61,406 bases of DNA from Kordia sp. (GCA_002733415.1 NVVR01000066.1:1-61406); one strand, 5' to 3'; counted from the first letter of the stretch, positions 8,618 to 16,654 are shown. The notes: a model not told the origin generated them from the letters alone. Numbers and translations are program-made.

Positions 8618-8731
8618 GCTTTTATTGCAAATACTGAATTCTTAGCATGCTTTCTTGTAAATAGATATCCAAATGAATTTGACAAGACTAATACGGTAAG
8701 AGATATCGCATTTACAATGTCAAAAATGTAG
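8618..8731 (+). pseudogene. C-terminal gene remnant in + orientation
   Basis: An open stretch of 37 codons ending at TAG 8729-8731, with no start codon and an in-frame stop just upstream. It encodes protein-like sequence (FIANTEFLACFLV, then RYPNEFDKTNTV), not random AT-rich translation. It ends 100 bp before the attC-like element at 8832, so it looks like the tail of a decayed cassette gene. Family not recognised. Confidence 0.35.
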
Positions 8732-8831
8732 ATAACAACAATTATATTTAATACGGAGTTCAGAATTTCATAGAAGCTTCTCCAAAACTTAAATTTGGTA
8801 TTTAAAACATGAACAATTTAAAAACAAAATA

Positions 8832-8906
8832 TTAACTTTAGGCTATGTACGTAATTGAGAATTTATCTCTTTGTAAATCCGTACTAAACATAGTCTAAAC
8901 CTTAGC
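8832..8906 (+). repeat. Short attC-like site (site F)
   Basis: Outer left box TTAAC (8832-8836), inner boxes GGCTATG (8841-8847) and CATAGTC (8889-8895), a further stem GTACG/CGTAC (8847-8851, 8880-8884), and an outer right position reading CTTAGC instead of the expected GTTAGC (8901-8906). The G at the presumed cut position is therefore replaced, which would be expected to impair recombination. The cupin gene starts 23 bp later. Confidence 0.45.
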
Positions 8907-8929
8907 TACAATTATAAAACTAAATTAAA

Positions 8930-9289
8930 ATGAATCTAATAGAACAATTTAAAGAAGTGAGTAATTACTTCTCTCCTAAAATAGTCGCTGAAGTCAATGA
9001 CCAGTATGTTAAAATTGCTAAAATTAAAGGTCAAGAAGTTCCTTGGCATAACCACGAGTTTGAAGATGAGTTCTTTTATATTATAGAAGGAACTCTTTTA
9101 ATGGAAATTGAAAATAAACCTAATACAACTATGAAATGTGGTGATCTGTTTGTTGTCCCAAAAGGAATTAATCATAGAGTTTCATCAATAGACGAATGCC
9201 TAATTATGTTAATAGAAACTAAAACGGCAAAACATACAGGGGAAGTGAAATCATCAATAACCAAATCAATAGAAGAACAGACCTATTAA
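8930..9289 (+). CDS. Cupin domain protein
   Basis: A 119-residue single-domain cupin. Motif 1 is seen as WHNHEFEDEFFYIIEG (two His and Glu metal ligands) and motif 2 as GDLFVVPKGINHRV (third His). The small beta-barrel usually binds Fe, Mn or Zn and acts as an enzyme or ligand-binding protein. The function is unknown. It starts 23 bp after site F and stops 34 bp before site G, so it is a single-gene cassette in the array orientation. Confidence 0.85.
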   Translation: MNLIEQFKEVSNYFSPKIVAEVNDQYVKIAKIKGQEVPWHNHEFEDEFFYIIEGTLLMEIENKPNTTMKCGDLFVVPKGINHRVSSIDECLIMLIETKTAKHTGEVKSSITKSIEEQTY

Positions 9290-9322
9290 TTTGAAATTAT
9301 AGCCCTATTACAAAAAACTGCA

Positions 9323-9570
9323 GCCAACAAAGCCTATAAATAATACGCTTTTTGGTATTTAAAATTGAACGCTTGTGTATATTTACATTTATCACCAAAT
9401 CTTTTAATTTACTCACCTCCTTCCTTAATTTAATTTAAAGGTGTTCATGATTTAAAAATTGGCTTTCATAAAACGACAAAATAAAAACAAAATCTAAAAG
9501 CTTATGGCTTATGTCGACACGAAAATCTGTGGTTTTTCTGCCACATACTAATAAAAAGTAAACGTTGGTA
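9323..9570 (+). repeat. Long, composite attC-like site (site G)
   Basis: Outer boxes GCCAAC (9323-9328) and GTTGGT (9565-9570); CCAAC and GTTGG are complementary. The left part (CCTATAAATAATACG, then ACCAAATCTTTT) matches sites E and J. The right part, from about 9490 (CTAAAAGCTTATGGCTTATG and ACACGAAAATC), matches sites C, J and L. At 248 bp it is the longest element and looks like a fusion of two element types. Confidence 0.5.
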
Positions 9571-9608
9571 GTAATCCCCCTTATTTCGGGACAGAAATTA
9601 ATTACTCT

Positions 9609-9823
9609 GAGCTAACTTTGGTTAGCGAAGAAAAAACAACTGACAATCAAATCGCTAATTACTGGTTTTCAAAACATTATCTAGGATTTAAAAATAACAA
9701 TTAGTACTCCAAAATAAAAAAAAACATGTTTTCTGTCATCTTTTCTTAAAACCTGTCACTAAAGATATCAAACCTCTTTTGGAAAACATTAAAACAATGC
9801 AACAACAAATAAAAAACGAATAA
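9609..9823 (+). pseudogene. Decayed cassette gene remnants
   Basis: Two open fragments in different frames: 9609-9704 (31 codons, including ELTLVSEEKTTDNQ and YWFSKHYLGF) and 9752-9823 (23 codons, including PVTKDIKPLLENIKTM). The second ends 7 bp before the left box of site H, exactly where a cassette gene should end. I take them as parts of one frameshifted or internally deleted small gene between sites G and H. Family not recognised. Confidence 0.4.
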
Positions 9824-9830
9824 AACTACT

Positions 9831-9957
9831 GTCAACAATATGTATAAGCTATAGTGTTTTGTGTAAAAACTCAGACCGTTATACGTTTTATTAAGTATCT
9901 TACGCTCTTGAAGTGTTAGTGAAATAACCCGCTACTACTCATACATGAATCGTTGCC
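9831..9957 (+). repeat. attC-like recombination site (site H)
   Basis: Outer left box GTCAAC (9831-9836), inner left ATGTATAAG (9840-9848), inner right CATACAT (9940-9946), outer right GTTGCC (9952-9957). Inner boxes pair through ATGTAT. The outer boxes pair except one position, as would arise when the bases beyond the cut in the right box come from another cassette. The DUF4184 gene starts 22 bp later. Confidence 0.5.
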
Positions 9958-9978
9958 ACCAATTAGAAAATAACGAAA

Positions 9979-10719
9979 ATGCCATTTACTTTTTCACATC
10001 CAGCAATAATTTTACCATTGAAAAATATTTTCGGAAAATGGGTTTCTCTAACTGGTCTTGTAATTGGAAGTTTAACTCCTGACTTTGAATATTTTTTGAG
10101 AATGAAAATTCAAAGTGACTATAGCCATACAATAATTGGAACCTTATGGTTTAATCTTCCAATAGGAATATTATTATGTTTTATATTTCAAAACATAATC
10201 AAAAACCCATTAATAGAAAACTCTCCAAACTTTATTCAATACAGAATGACGGAATTGAAAAACTTAAACTGGATAAAGTATTTTAAGGGAAATTGGATTG
10301 TAGTATGTTTATCAATCTTAATTGGTGCATATTCTCATCTATTCTGGGATTCTTTCACTCATTCAAATGCTTTTTTCACTAACTTCTTTGGACTTGACAG
10401 AAAAGTATTTAATACTGAAATTTCAATTTTTAAACTTCTTCAGCATTTAAGCACTTTAATTGGCGGAATAGTCATCTTATGGTCGTTTCTAAAACTGAAG
10501 AAAGTTAAAATAGAATACACTGAACCGAACATTAAATACTGGATAAATATTGGGGTTTTTACAATAAGTATTATAGCAATTAGAATTGCCTTCGGTTTAA
10601 AAATTACAGAATACGGAAATGTAATTGTTAACGTAATAACTGCTGGAATGATTGCTATAACACTAGCCTCTCTGTATGAAAAAATAAAAACTAATGGCAA
10701 CAACTTGTATAAAACATAG
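9979..10719 (+). CDS. DUF4184 family membrane protein
   Basis: A 246-residue integral membrane protein. The start PFTFSHPAIILPL and the following GSLTPDFEYFL are the hallmarks of DUF4184. The conserved His, the Asp in the SLTPD segment and a later HLFWDSFTH cluster suggest a membrane-embedded metal-dependent hydrolase fold, though no function is established for the family. About six hydrophobic segments are visible. The last six to eight codons run into site I, so the C-terminus is encoded by the attC-like element itself, and the stop codon lies inside it. Confidence 0.8.
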   Translation: MPFTFSHPAIILPLKNIFGKWVSLTGLVIGSLTPDFEYFLRMKIQSDYSHTIIGTLWFNLPIGILLCFIFQNIIKNPLIENSPNFIQYRMTELKNLNWIKYFKGNWIVVCLSILIGAYSHLFWDSFTHSNAFFTNFFGLDRKVFNTEISIFKLLQHLSTLIGGIVILWSFLKLKKVKIEYTEPNIKYWINIGVFTISIIAIRIAFGLKITEYGNVIVNVITAGMIAITLASLYEKIKTNGNNLYKT

Positions 10720-10876
10720 CTATTAAGTGCTGAACCAAAAGGTCTGTGTATATTCGTGAAGACCTCCAAGTTTTTAATTTGGCTTTTAGAATAGAAAAAT
10801 AAAAAAATTCGGTTCTGTGTTAATCCGAAAAGTTAGCGCCTTTTTACACGCTAGGTTTGATACACAAACCGTCACC
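10696..10876 (+). repeat. attC-like recombination site (site I)
   Basis: Outer left box GGCAAC (10696-10701), inner left TTGTATAAA (10705-10713), inner right TTTGATACACAA (10856-10867), outer right GTCACC (10871-10876). The inner boxes pair around TGTAT. The outer pairing is poor, which fits a hybrid or worn site. It contains the 3-prime end of the DUF4184 gene. The FAD monooxygenase starts 23 bp beyond. Confidence 0.45.
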
Positions 10877-10899
10877 ACCAATTAAAAAACTGACGTAAA

Positions 10900-12033
10900 A
10901 TGACAATCGATATTATAGGAGCTGGAATAGGAGGATTAACGACAGCTATTGCTCTGGAACAAAAAGGCTTTAAAACAAGAATTTTTGAACAAGCTGAAAA
11001 TATAAAACCAATTGGAGCAGGAATCATTTTAGCAAATAATGCAATGCAAGTGTATGAAAAATTAGGCTTGAGAAAAATAATTGAAGAAAATGGAAACCCT
11101 ATTTCTTCGTTGAATATTACTAAAGCCAACCTGAAACCGCTTTCAAAAATAGATTTATCTTATTTTGAGAAAAAATTTAAGGTTAAAAACATTGCAATTC
11201 ATAGAGGACTTTTACAGCAAATTTTAATTGATAAATTAAACTCTTCTTCATTAAAACTAAATCACAAACTAAGAAAAGTAACTAAAAACACAAATGGTCA
11301 TTCTTTAGAATTTCAGAATGGAGAAAAAATTCAATCCTCTACACTTATAGCTGCTGATGGTTTAAATTCAATCGTTAGACAAAACTTATTCCTTAACAAT
11401 AGTATTAGAAATGCTAATCAAATATGTTGGAGAGGAATTACAGAATATAATTTACCTCAAAAATATCAAAATGAATTGAACGAAGCTTGGGGAAAATCTG
11501 AAAGGTTCGGATTTGTCCAAATTGCTAAAAATAAAGTGTATTGGTATGCTTTAAAATCGTTCAGAAAGAACAACGAAGAATTCAATGTGAATAATATTGA
11601 AAATTACTTTTTCGAATACGATAATATTATTAAAAACATTATTTCTTCAACGAAAAAAGAACAAATTAATACAGCCGAAATATCAGATTTAAAACCTACT
11701 AACATTTGGTATAAAGAAAACATTTGTCTTATTGGAGATGCTGCACACGCAACAACCCCAAATATAGGGCAAGGTGCTTGTCAAGCAATAGAAGATGCTT
11801 ACGTCCTTTCTGAATGCCTAAAAAAGCACGATACACATAACGCTTTCAAGGAATTTCAAAAAATACGATTACCTAAAGCTCACCAGGTAGTAAATGCAAG
11901 TTGGATGATTGGGAAAATTGCTCATTTAACTAATCCAATATTAATAGGGATTCGTAATCAAATGATACGTATGACACCTCCTTCAATCAATAGAAAACAA
12001 TCTGAACAGATTTTCCAATTAGCAAGTTTATGA
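10900..12033 (+). CDS. FAD-dependent monooxygenase (aromatic hydroxylase/UbiH-like)
   Basis: A 377-residue class A flavoprotein monooxygenase. The Rossmann motif GAGIGG lies at residues 7-12, the E/R segment follows, an RGLLQQILI motif occurs near 103, and the second FAD motif GDAAHATTPNIGQGA lies near 281-295. Such enzymes hydroxylate or epoxidise aromatic or polyene substrates with NAD(P)H and oxygen. The same superfamily contains the tetracycline-inactivating TetX enzymes, but the N-terminal and substrate-domain sequence does not look specifically TetX-like, so I do not call resistance. It is a single-gene cassette between sites I and J. Confidence 0.85.
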   Translation: MTIDIIGAGIGGLTTAIALEQKGFKTRIFEQAENIKPIGAGIILANNAMQVYEKLGLRKIIEENGNPISSLNITKANLKPLSKIDLSYFEKKFKVKNIAIHRGLLQQILIDKLNSSSLKLNHKLRKVTKNTNGHSLEFQNGEKIQSSTLIAADGLNSIVRQNLFLNNSIRNANQICWRGITEYNLPQKYQNELNEAWGKSERFGFVQIAKNKVYWYALKSFRKNNEEFNVNNIENYFFEYDNIIKNIISSTKKEQINTAEISDLKPTNIWYKENICLIGDAAHATTPNIGQGACQAIEDAYVLSECLKKHDTHNAFKEFQKIRLPKAHQVVNASWMIGKIAHLTNPILIGIRNQMIRMTPPSINRKQSEQIFQLASL

Positions 12034-12063
12034 TTATAAGTATTAATAAAATAAAAAACTAGT

Positions 12064-12252
12064 GGTAACAAAACCTAGAAATAATACAGGTTTGATGCTT
12101 AAACTAAAAGGAAATGTATATTTATCCAATCACCAAATATTTTGGTTTGGGTTTTGAAAAAAAATAAAACAAAACACAAAAGCCCTAGGCTTGTGTCGAC
12201 ACGAAAATCCGTGAATTTTCTGCACCGTACTATTCATAGGTAAACGTTAGGT
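12064..12252 (+). repeat. attC-like recombination site (site J)
   Basis: Outer left box GGTAAC (12064-12069), inner boxes ACCTA (12073-12077) and TAGGT (12237-12241) perfectly complementary, outer right box GTTAGGT (12246-12252), which fits the integron GTTRRRY consensus exactly. Left-hand sequence resembles site G and right-hand sequence resembles site C, with GAAAATCCGTGAATTTTC as the central imperfect stem. It begins 30 bp after the FAD monooxygenase stop. Confidence 0.6.
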
Positions 12253-12375
12253 GCAAGCGGAATCAAAACCCCAAAGTGACTTCGAATCCCAAAATCATAT
12301 AATTCAATACTTTTTTCAAAAACTTTCTAAAGTTACAGGTAATTCTAAAGCCTTTATTTTTATTTAAAATTAAAT

Positions 12376-12406
12376 TTATCAATAAAGAATGTTTATTTAT
12401 TGATAA
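12376..12406 (+). promoter_or_regulatory. Inverted-repeat operator before the DUF2975/HTH pair
   Basis: A perfect 11-bp inverted repeat, TTATCAATAAA (12376-12386) and TTTATTGATAA (12396-12406), spaced by 9 bp. Its right arm overlaps a second palindrome-like run (TTGATAATCGATAAATA), and a TATATTTG promoter box follows at 12423-12430, 27 bp before the start codon. Likely the binding site for the small HTH protein encoded by the second gene. Confidence 0.55.
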
Positions 12407-12422
12407 TCGATAAATATTTATT

Positions 12423-12430
12423 TATATTTG
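12423..12430 (+). promoter_or_regulatory. Bacteroidota-type promoter -7 box
   Basis: TATATTTG matches the TAnnTTTG consensus of the Bacteroidota primary sigma factor, and a TTG lies about 20 bp upstream inside the inverted repeat. It shows that this cassette carries its own promoter instead of depending on an integron Pc. Confidence 0.5.
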
Positions 12431-12456
12431 TATCATAAAATAAACTATTTTCTATT

Positions 12457-12993
12457 ATGTCAAAAACAAATAACTTCGTTTTTAAAGGTCTGAAAATTGT
12501 TACCTGGATCATCTTCATTGGCTTATGCATTGAAGCAGTTAGTTTGATTGTAAATTTTATTTTCAATCTCTACAATCCTGAACTTGTCCAAAACCAATAT
12601 CAAAAATTGGACTTAAGTGACATGTATGAACAAAACAAAGGGGCTTTCTTCAGTATGTATACTTTTATATTCATTATCTCTACTCTGAAAGCATTACTTT
12701 TTTATGTAGTCATCAAATTAGTAAGTAAAATTAATCTATCAAAACCGTTTAATAGGTTAGTTTCAAGACTGATTTCGATAATTAGTTACTTTACACTTCT
12801 AATTGGTCTAATTAGTTTTTCAGCACGACATACCGCTAAAAACTTGGAACTTCATGGATATAATATTGATATGTTAAGCACGTTTTGGACAGACAGTCAA
12901 GCATTTATTTTAATGGCAGCTGTAATCTATATTATTGCGGTTATTTTTTCAAAAGCGGTTGAGAATCAAGAAGAACTTGAAGAAACTGTATAA
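12457..12993 (+). CDS. DUF2975 family membrane protein
   Basis: A 178-residue protein with four hydrophobic segments (about residues 12-36, 63-88, 100-122, 148-168) and the usual DUF2975 layout. DUF2975 proteins are nearly always paired with a small Cro/CI-type HTH regulator, as here: the next gene starts 3 bp after this stop. The function of the pair is not established; a membrane-linked regulatory switch is often supposed. It sits in the array between sites J and K with its own promoter and operator. Confidence 0.8.
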   Translation: MSKTNNFVFKGLKIVTWIIFIGLCIEAVSLIVNFIFNLYNPELVQNQYQKLDLSDMYEQNKGAFFSMYTFIFIISTLKALLFYVVIKLVSKINLSKPFNRLVSRLISIISYFTLLIGLISFSARHTAKNLELHGYNIDMLSTFWTDSQAFILMAAVIYIIAVIFSKAVENQEELEETV

Positions 12994-12996
12994 GCT

Positions 12997-13212
12997 ATGG
13001 CAATTATTGTAAACCTAGATGTGATGATGGCAAAACGAAAAATGTCACTAAACCAATTATCGGAAATTGTAAATATCTCGTTAGCAAATTTATCTAAACT
13101 AAAAACCGGAAAAGTAAAAGCGATTCGATTTAGTACTCTTAATTCTGTTTGTGAAGCATTAGATTGCCAACCTGGAGATTTATTGGAACATTCAAAAGAA
13201 GAAAAATCTTAA
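12997..13212 (+). CDS. Small Cro/CI-type HTH regulator (YozG-like)
   Basis: A 71-residue DNA-binding protein consisting of a single XRE-type HTH: MAKRKMSLNQLSEIVNISLANLSKLKTGK contains the scaffold and recognition helix, followed by the FSTLNSVCEALDCQPGDLLE ending typical of YozG-like repressors. Translated almost continuously with the DUF2975 gene. It probably autoregulates through the perfect inverted repeat 600 bp upstream at 12376-12406. Confidence 0.88.
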   Translation: MAIIVNLDVMMAKRKMSLNQLSEIVNISLANLSKLKTGKVKAIRFSTLNSVCEALDCQPGDLLEHSKEEKS

Positions 13213-13276
13213 AAAATGAACCAATTTATAACGAAGTATGGAAAATAATTAAAAGTCTATGAATTAATCGACAGTA

Positions 13277-13401
13277 CCTAACAACATGTATAATTAATTA
13301 TTAGGTCGAGCCTGCTTATGAAAATCCTTGAGGATTTTCTAATCCTTTTTTTGCTTAATTAGTTACTTAAACACGCAACTAATTATACACAAACCGCTGG
13401 C
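13277..13401 (+). repeat. attC-like recombination site (site K)
   Basis: Outer left box CCTAAC (13277-13282). Inner boxes GTATAATTA (13288-13296) and TAATTATAC (13380-13388) are a perfect 9-bp match, the longest in the set. The outer right box reads GCTGGC (13396-13401), where GTTGGC would be expected. A perfect central hairpin, AAAATCCT-TG-AGGATTTT, lies at 13321-13338. It is the last clear element before the decayed island. Confidence 0.55.
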
Positions 13402-13528
13402 AGTAATTAAAAAGAATCCTAAGGATAGTTTAAACTACGACAGATAAAGTAGATGATGTCCACTTTATCGAAGGAAGATCATAATGAGCCTCCGATAAAT
13501 ACGGAAAAATGCAGTGACACAAATTTAT

Positions 13529-14336
13529 CTACAGTCTCTTTTTATACTCAGCTAACACGTCAGGGGCCCATGTCTCATCAAAAACTTGCCCACTTTGATC
13601 TGAGGATTTTTCTTCAGCCATGCTGTTTTTGAAATCACACAACATTGCATAGCGTACTCCTCCAAGATTGTTCGAGCCAGCTGAGTGCAATAATCTATGG
13701 TGCCAAAGAATTACAGTTCCTTGCTTACCTGTAATTTGAACTGGGTTAATTGAACGCTCTACCCGCTCACATAACTGATCGAAGCCTTCTGGCTTGTGTG
13801 TATGGCTTAATGTAGTGGCATGTGGCGTAATAATGTGATGACTACCTGGCCAAACTGTAAAAGCTCCTCCATCAACCTCTACATCATTCAAATATACAAC
13901 ACTTCCGACCTGGAAAAAGTGAGTAGCACAATGTCCCCTAATTCTATCTTCGGTAGAGTTTTGAGAAAAAATGGGATAGATACCTCGATAGATAGGCATA
14001 AATCTTTTGTCTTTAAGGATGCCTGTATGTGGCTTTATCAATGATTTTACACTTTCAGAAAGCGCTCTATTATGAAATGTCAGTGCTCTCATAGACCTAA
14101 AGCTTCTCGTGCCATCTCGGAACTTTAACCTTCCCTTTCTATCGTCCATTGATCGGATCATGCATGAGTCTTTGAACATTCCCAATCCAGCTATTTTTTT
14201 CAGCGGGAATAAATGAAGGCGGAGTGAAATCCCAAACAATCCCCTTAGCTTGCATTACGACAGTATAAGGAAGATCAATATTTAATACACAGTACCCATC
14301 TCTAATAAAAATATTAATATTTTCTTTAGACAGCAC
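13529..14336 (-). pseudogene. Phytanoyl-CoA dioxygenase family protein, frameshifted
   Basis: Two overlapping open frames make one protein. The first (14336-14139) gives the N-terminus, with IFIRDGYCVLNIDLP, typical of PhyH-family enzymes. The second (to 13529) gives the catalytic part, with VGSVVYLNDVEVDGGAFTVW, PGSHH and WHHRLLHSAG as the distal metal-binding His region. The frame changes near 14145. PhyH proteins are Fe(II)/2-oxoglutarate dioxygenases acting on lipids or secondary metabolites. Unless it is a sequencing error the gene is broken, in keeping with its decayed neighbours. Confidence 0.7.
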
Positions 14337-14347
14337 GGCTTTTCCTT

Positions 14348-14665
14348 TTAATAATTTTTTAACTTATCTGAGAATTTATTTAAATCTAATTTAATTCCGT
14401 ATTTTTTAAAGTCTGATATATTTAAAACAGGGGTATGAAATTGCTTAGCTATATCATAGTAGCTACTTTTTCTTAACTCAATAAATAAATCTGAACAGGC
14501 TATTAAGCTGGTAATTTCGTTGTGAGATAAATTAGTATCCCAATAGCAAATCCTATTATCACCTTCGATGTAATTTGAAATTTTCCTATATAAGCCTTTT
14601 CCAAAATCTGGAATTTCAAGATAAATTACCAGTTCGACACTTTGGTCTTTTCTAGGAAATTCGGC
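14348..14665 (-). pseudogene. Truncated C-terminal remnant, glycosyltransferase-like
   Basis: An open stretch of about 105 codons ending at TAA (14348-14350), bounded on the upstream side by an in-frame TGA and lacking a start codon. The sequence is protein-like: VELVIYLEIPDFGKGLY, YWDTNLSHNEITSLIACSDL, then FHTPVLNIS near the end. The last part resembles the C-terminal half of glycosyltransferases, where a warning on a visible slot is followed by a conserved terminal helix; this is a guess. It lies directly upstream of the broken PhyH gene on the same strand and may have been in one operon with it. Confidence 0.45.
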
Positions 14666-14678
14666 TCAAAATTCAGGT

Positions 14679-14786
14679 ATGGAAAATATCGGCGTGAGTT
14701 ACGGATATAACTATAACGAAAACATAGCAGATTATAACCCTACGATAGTAGTGGATAGTTTTGTCGACCTACAAAAACTGTTTTAA
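14679..14786 (+). pseudogene. Short + strand ORF, probably a gene tail
   Basis: A 35-codon open frame ending 1 bp before the ATG of the FAD oxidoreductase pseudogene. Translation contains GVSYGYNYNENIADY and ends VVDSFVDLQKLF, which looks like a genuine C-terminus. Tight coupling to the following gene suggests both came from one operon, with the front of this gene lost at about 14670, next to the truncated minus-strand remnant. That makes 14666-14679 a probable deletion junction. Confidence 0.4.
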
Positions 14787-14787
14787 C

Positions 14788-16087
14788 ATGAATAAAATTT
14801 ACAATGTCGGTATTATAGGAGGAGGAATTTCAGGTGTTGTTATAGCCTTAAAGTTAGCCAAATATAGAATAGATACTATTTTGTTTGAACAAGAAAAAAG
14901 CGTTGTAAATGGCCCTCCATTCTGTCACTTACATGCAGGCGGAAATTTATACCCGGATATATCTGATGAGCAATGTAAAATACTCATGAAACAATCTATT
15001 TACTAAAGACCAACATTTATTAGCATTCCTAAATCAGAAAAATACGAAGTAGACAAAATTGAACATCGTCTTGAAATGTTAGTAGAATACTACAAGGAAT
15101 TAATAGATGAAGATCCATCCAATGAAATTCTTGGCGCTCCAAAAGATTATTATAAGTTATACACTAAAAAAAATTAATTGCTCTAACGAAACAGCCAACT
15201 GTAAAACGTCCAAACTCACCTGATGAATGGATGTCTAATGCTATTAAATTAATTGATTCCGAAAAGTTAACCCCCCCGTAATCATAGTTCAAGAATACGG
15301 GTGGAATCTTTTTAGATTAGGAACTCAAGCTCAATTAGCTTTAAACAAAATGGAGAAATGCAACCTAAAAACAAATACTGATGTTACGAACATTAAAAAT
15401 GTTCGGGATCAGAATTTAGATTATAACTGGGAGATATCCACTAATGATACAGTACACAAAGTCAAATACTTAGTGAATTCATGTGGGTTTAATGCTGGGA
15501 AATTTGATGCTCTTTACATTTAAATACAGAACGATTGATTGAATTTAAAGCTGCTTATGTTTCTAAATGACACCCCATTCCAGGTTTAATTCCATAATTT
15601 AATTTTTCATGGTGAACGAGGTACACCACACGGAATGGTACAACCTGAATTTAATGAAGGTATTCAGCAAAAATTACATCGTGGTTGGGAAAAAGGTGAA
15701 ATCAAAACCCGAACTGAAAAAGCTATTGAATTTGTTACTGAATTTGTCCCTACATTTAAATCTGCAACTATTGGAGGACCTCAATTGTACGGAGCGCATA
15801 AAATCCCTGGAAACAACCCTAGTTTAAGAGTTGGTGAAGTTAGTTTTCCTTGTAAGTTTTATGCCCGAAGTTAAATTATCAAGGCTTCTTCTGCCCTAAC
15901 TGTAGCCAATCAAATTATAAATAAAATTCAAGAAGAAGAAATTATTCCTTCAATTCATCCAAAATTAAATCAAAATTTATTACTAGATAGTATTTCGAAA
16001 AATGATATTGATAAATTGGCTTGTGAATTAGCTGTTCAACGTGGGTACCCTGAAGCACTATCCCGATTGGTTATTGAGAGAAAGTGA
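14788..16087 (+). pseudogene. FAD-dependent oxidoreductase, multiply broken
   Basis: A flavoprotein gene in at least five frame segments. The first (14788-15006) has the FAD motif GIIGGGISGVVIALKLAKY and ends in a premature stop after LMKQSIY. Later pieces include EIEHR-like helical sequence (15010-15175), KYLVNSCGFNAGKFDALYI (to about 15523), HGERGTPHGMVQPEFN then IGGPQLYGAHKIPGNNPSLR (15610-15874), and ELAVQRGYPEALSRLVIERK at the end. The intact form would be about 430 residues, like DAO-type oxidases. Multiple independent frameshifts and stops show an old pseudogene and not a sequencing error. Confidence 0.75.
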
Positions 16088-16261
16088 TTGCATTATTTTT
16101 ATACTATGTGCAAAAGCATATCAAAATATTAATGGAAATACATGAATTGAGCAAACCTCTTATAAATTTACTTTTACCACTAAATAAAGGGGGAGAACCC
16201 CAAAGGAACAATATACATAAATAGCCTCATGTAACATTGCAAACCAATACTGACGCTCCAG

Positions 16262-16654
16262 CTATTCTATCTCATTCTTAGCTTGGGTAACATCATGAAA
16301 GGACGGCAAAGTTTCTGTAATACTTCCTGCGCCCTTTTTATTAATTTTAAAAATAACATCCTTTGTTGTGGTAAATAATAGAACAGATAAAAAAGGCTCT
16401 CTTAGATGTGATTTTAAGACAACAAAAGCCTCTTCTAACGTAAGCTCCTCTTCCTTATCCTCAGTCTCTCTAGATCTGTAATGGAATTTGAGTAGCACAT
16501 TAAAACCATCTTCAGCATAAATTGGTCTGATAAATATATTTTTAAAGTTAAGCTTCCCAATGGTCTTTGCCATGGTTAACTTGGCAAAGCGACCTTCTTG
16601 GACACTTTCTTTTACCTGTTCCCAGAAAAGAACAAACACATCTTGGTAGGACAT
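16262..16654 (-). CDS. Conserved-looking hypothetical protein (130 residues)
   Basis: I do not recognise a family. The protein is soluble, without signal peptide or membrane segment. It starts MSYQDVFVLFWEQVKESVQEG, and has a basic central part (KLNFKNIFIRPIYAEDGFNVLLK) and an alternating hydrophobic pattern suggesting an alpha/beta fold. It follows the methyltransferase gene on the same strand, 117 bp downstream of it, and may be co-transcribed. Intact reading frame and normal-looking composition amid decayed genes argue that it is real. Confidence 0.6.
   Translation of the reverse strand: MSYQDVFVLFWEQVKESVQEGRFAKLTMAKTIGKLNFKNIFIRPIYAEDGFNVLLKFHYRSRETEDKEEELTLEEAFVVLKSHLREPFLSVLLFTTTKDVIFKINKKGAGSITETLPSFHDVTQAKNEIE

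Noticed and set aside
10900..12033. TetX-type tetracycline resistance gene
   Set aside because: It belongs to the same FAD monooxygenase superfamily and lies in a cassette-like array, but apart from the general FAD motifs I cannot see TetX-specific sequence; many unrelated hydroxylases look the same.
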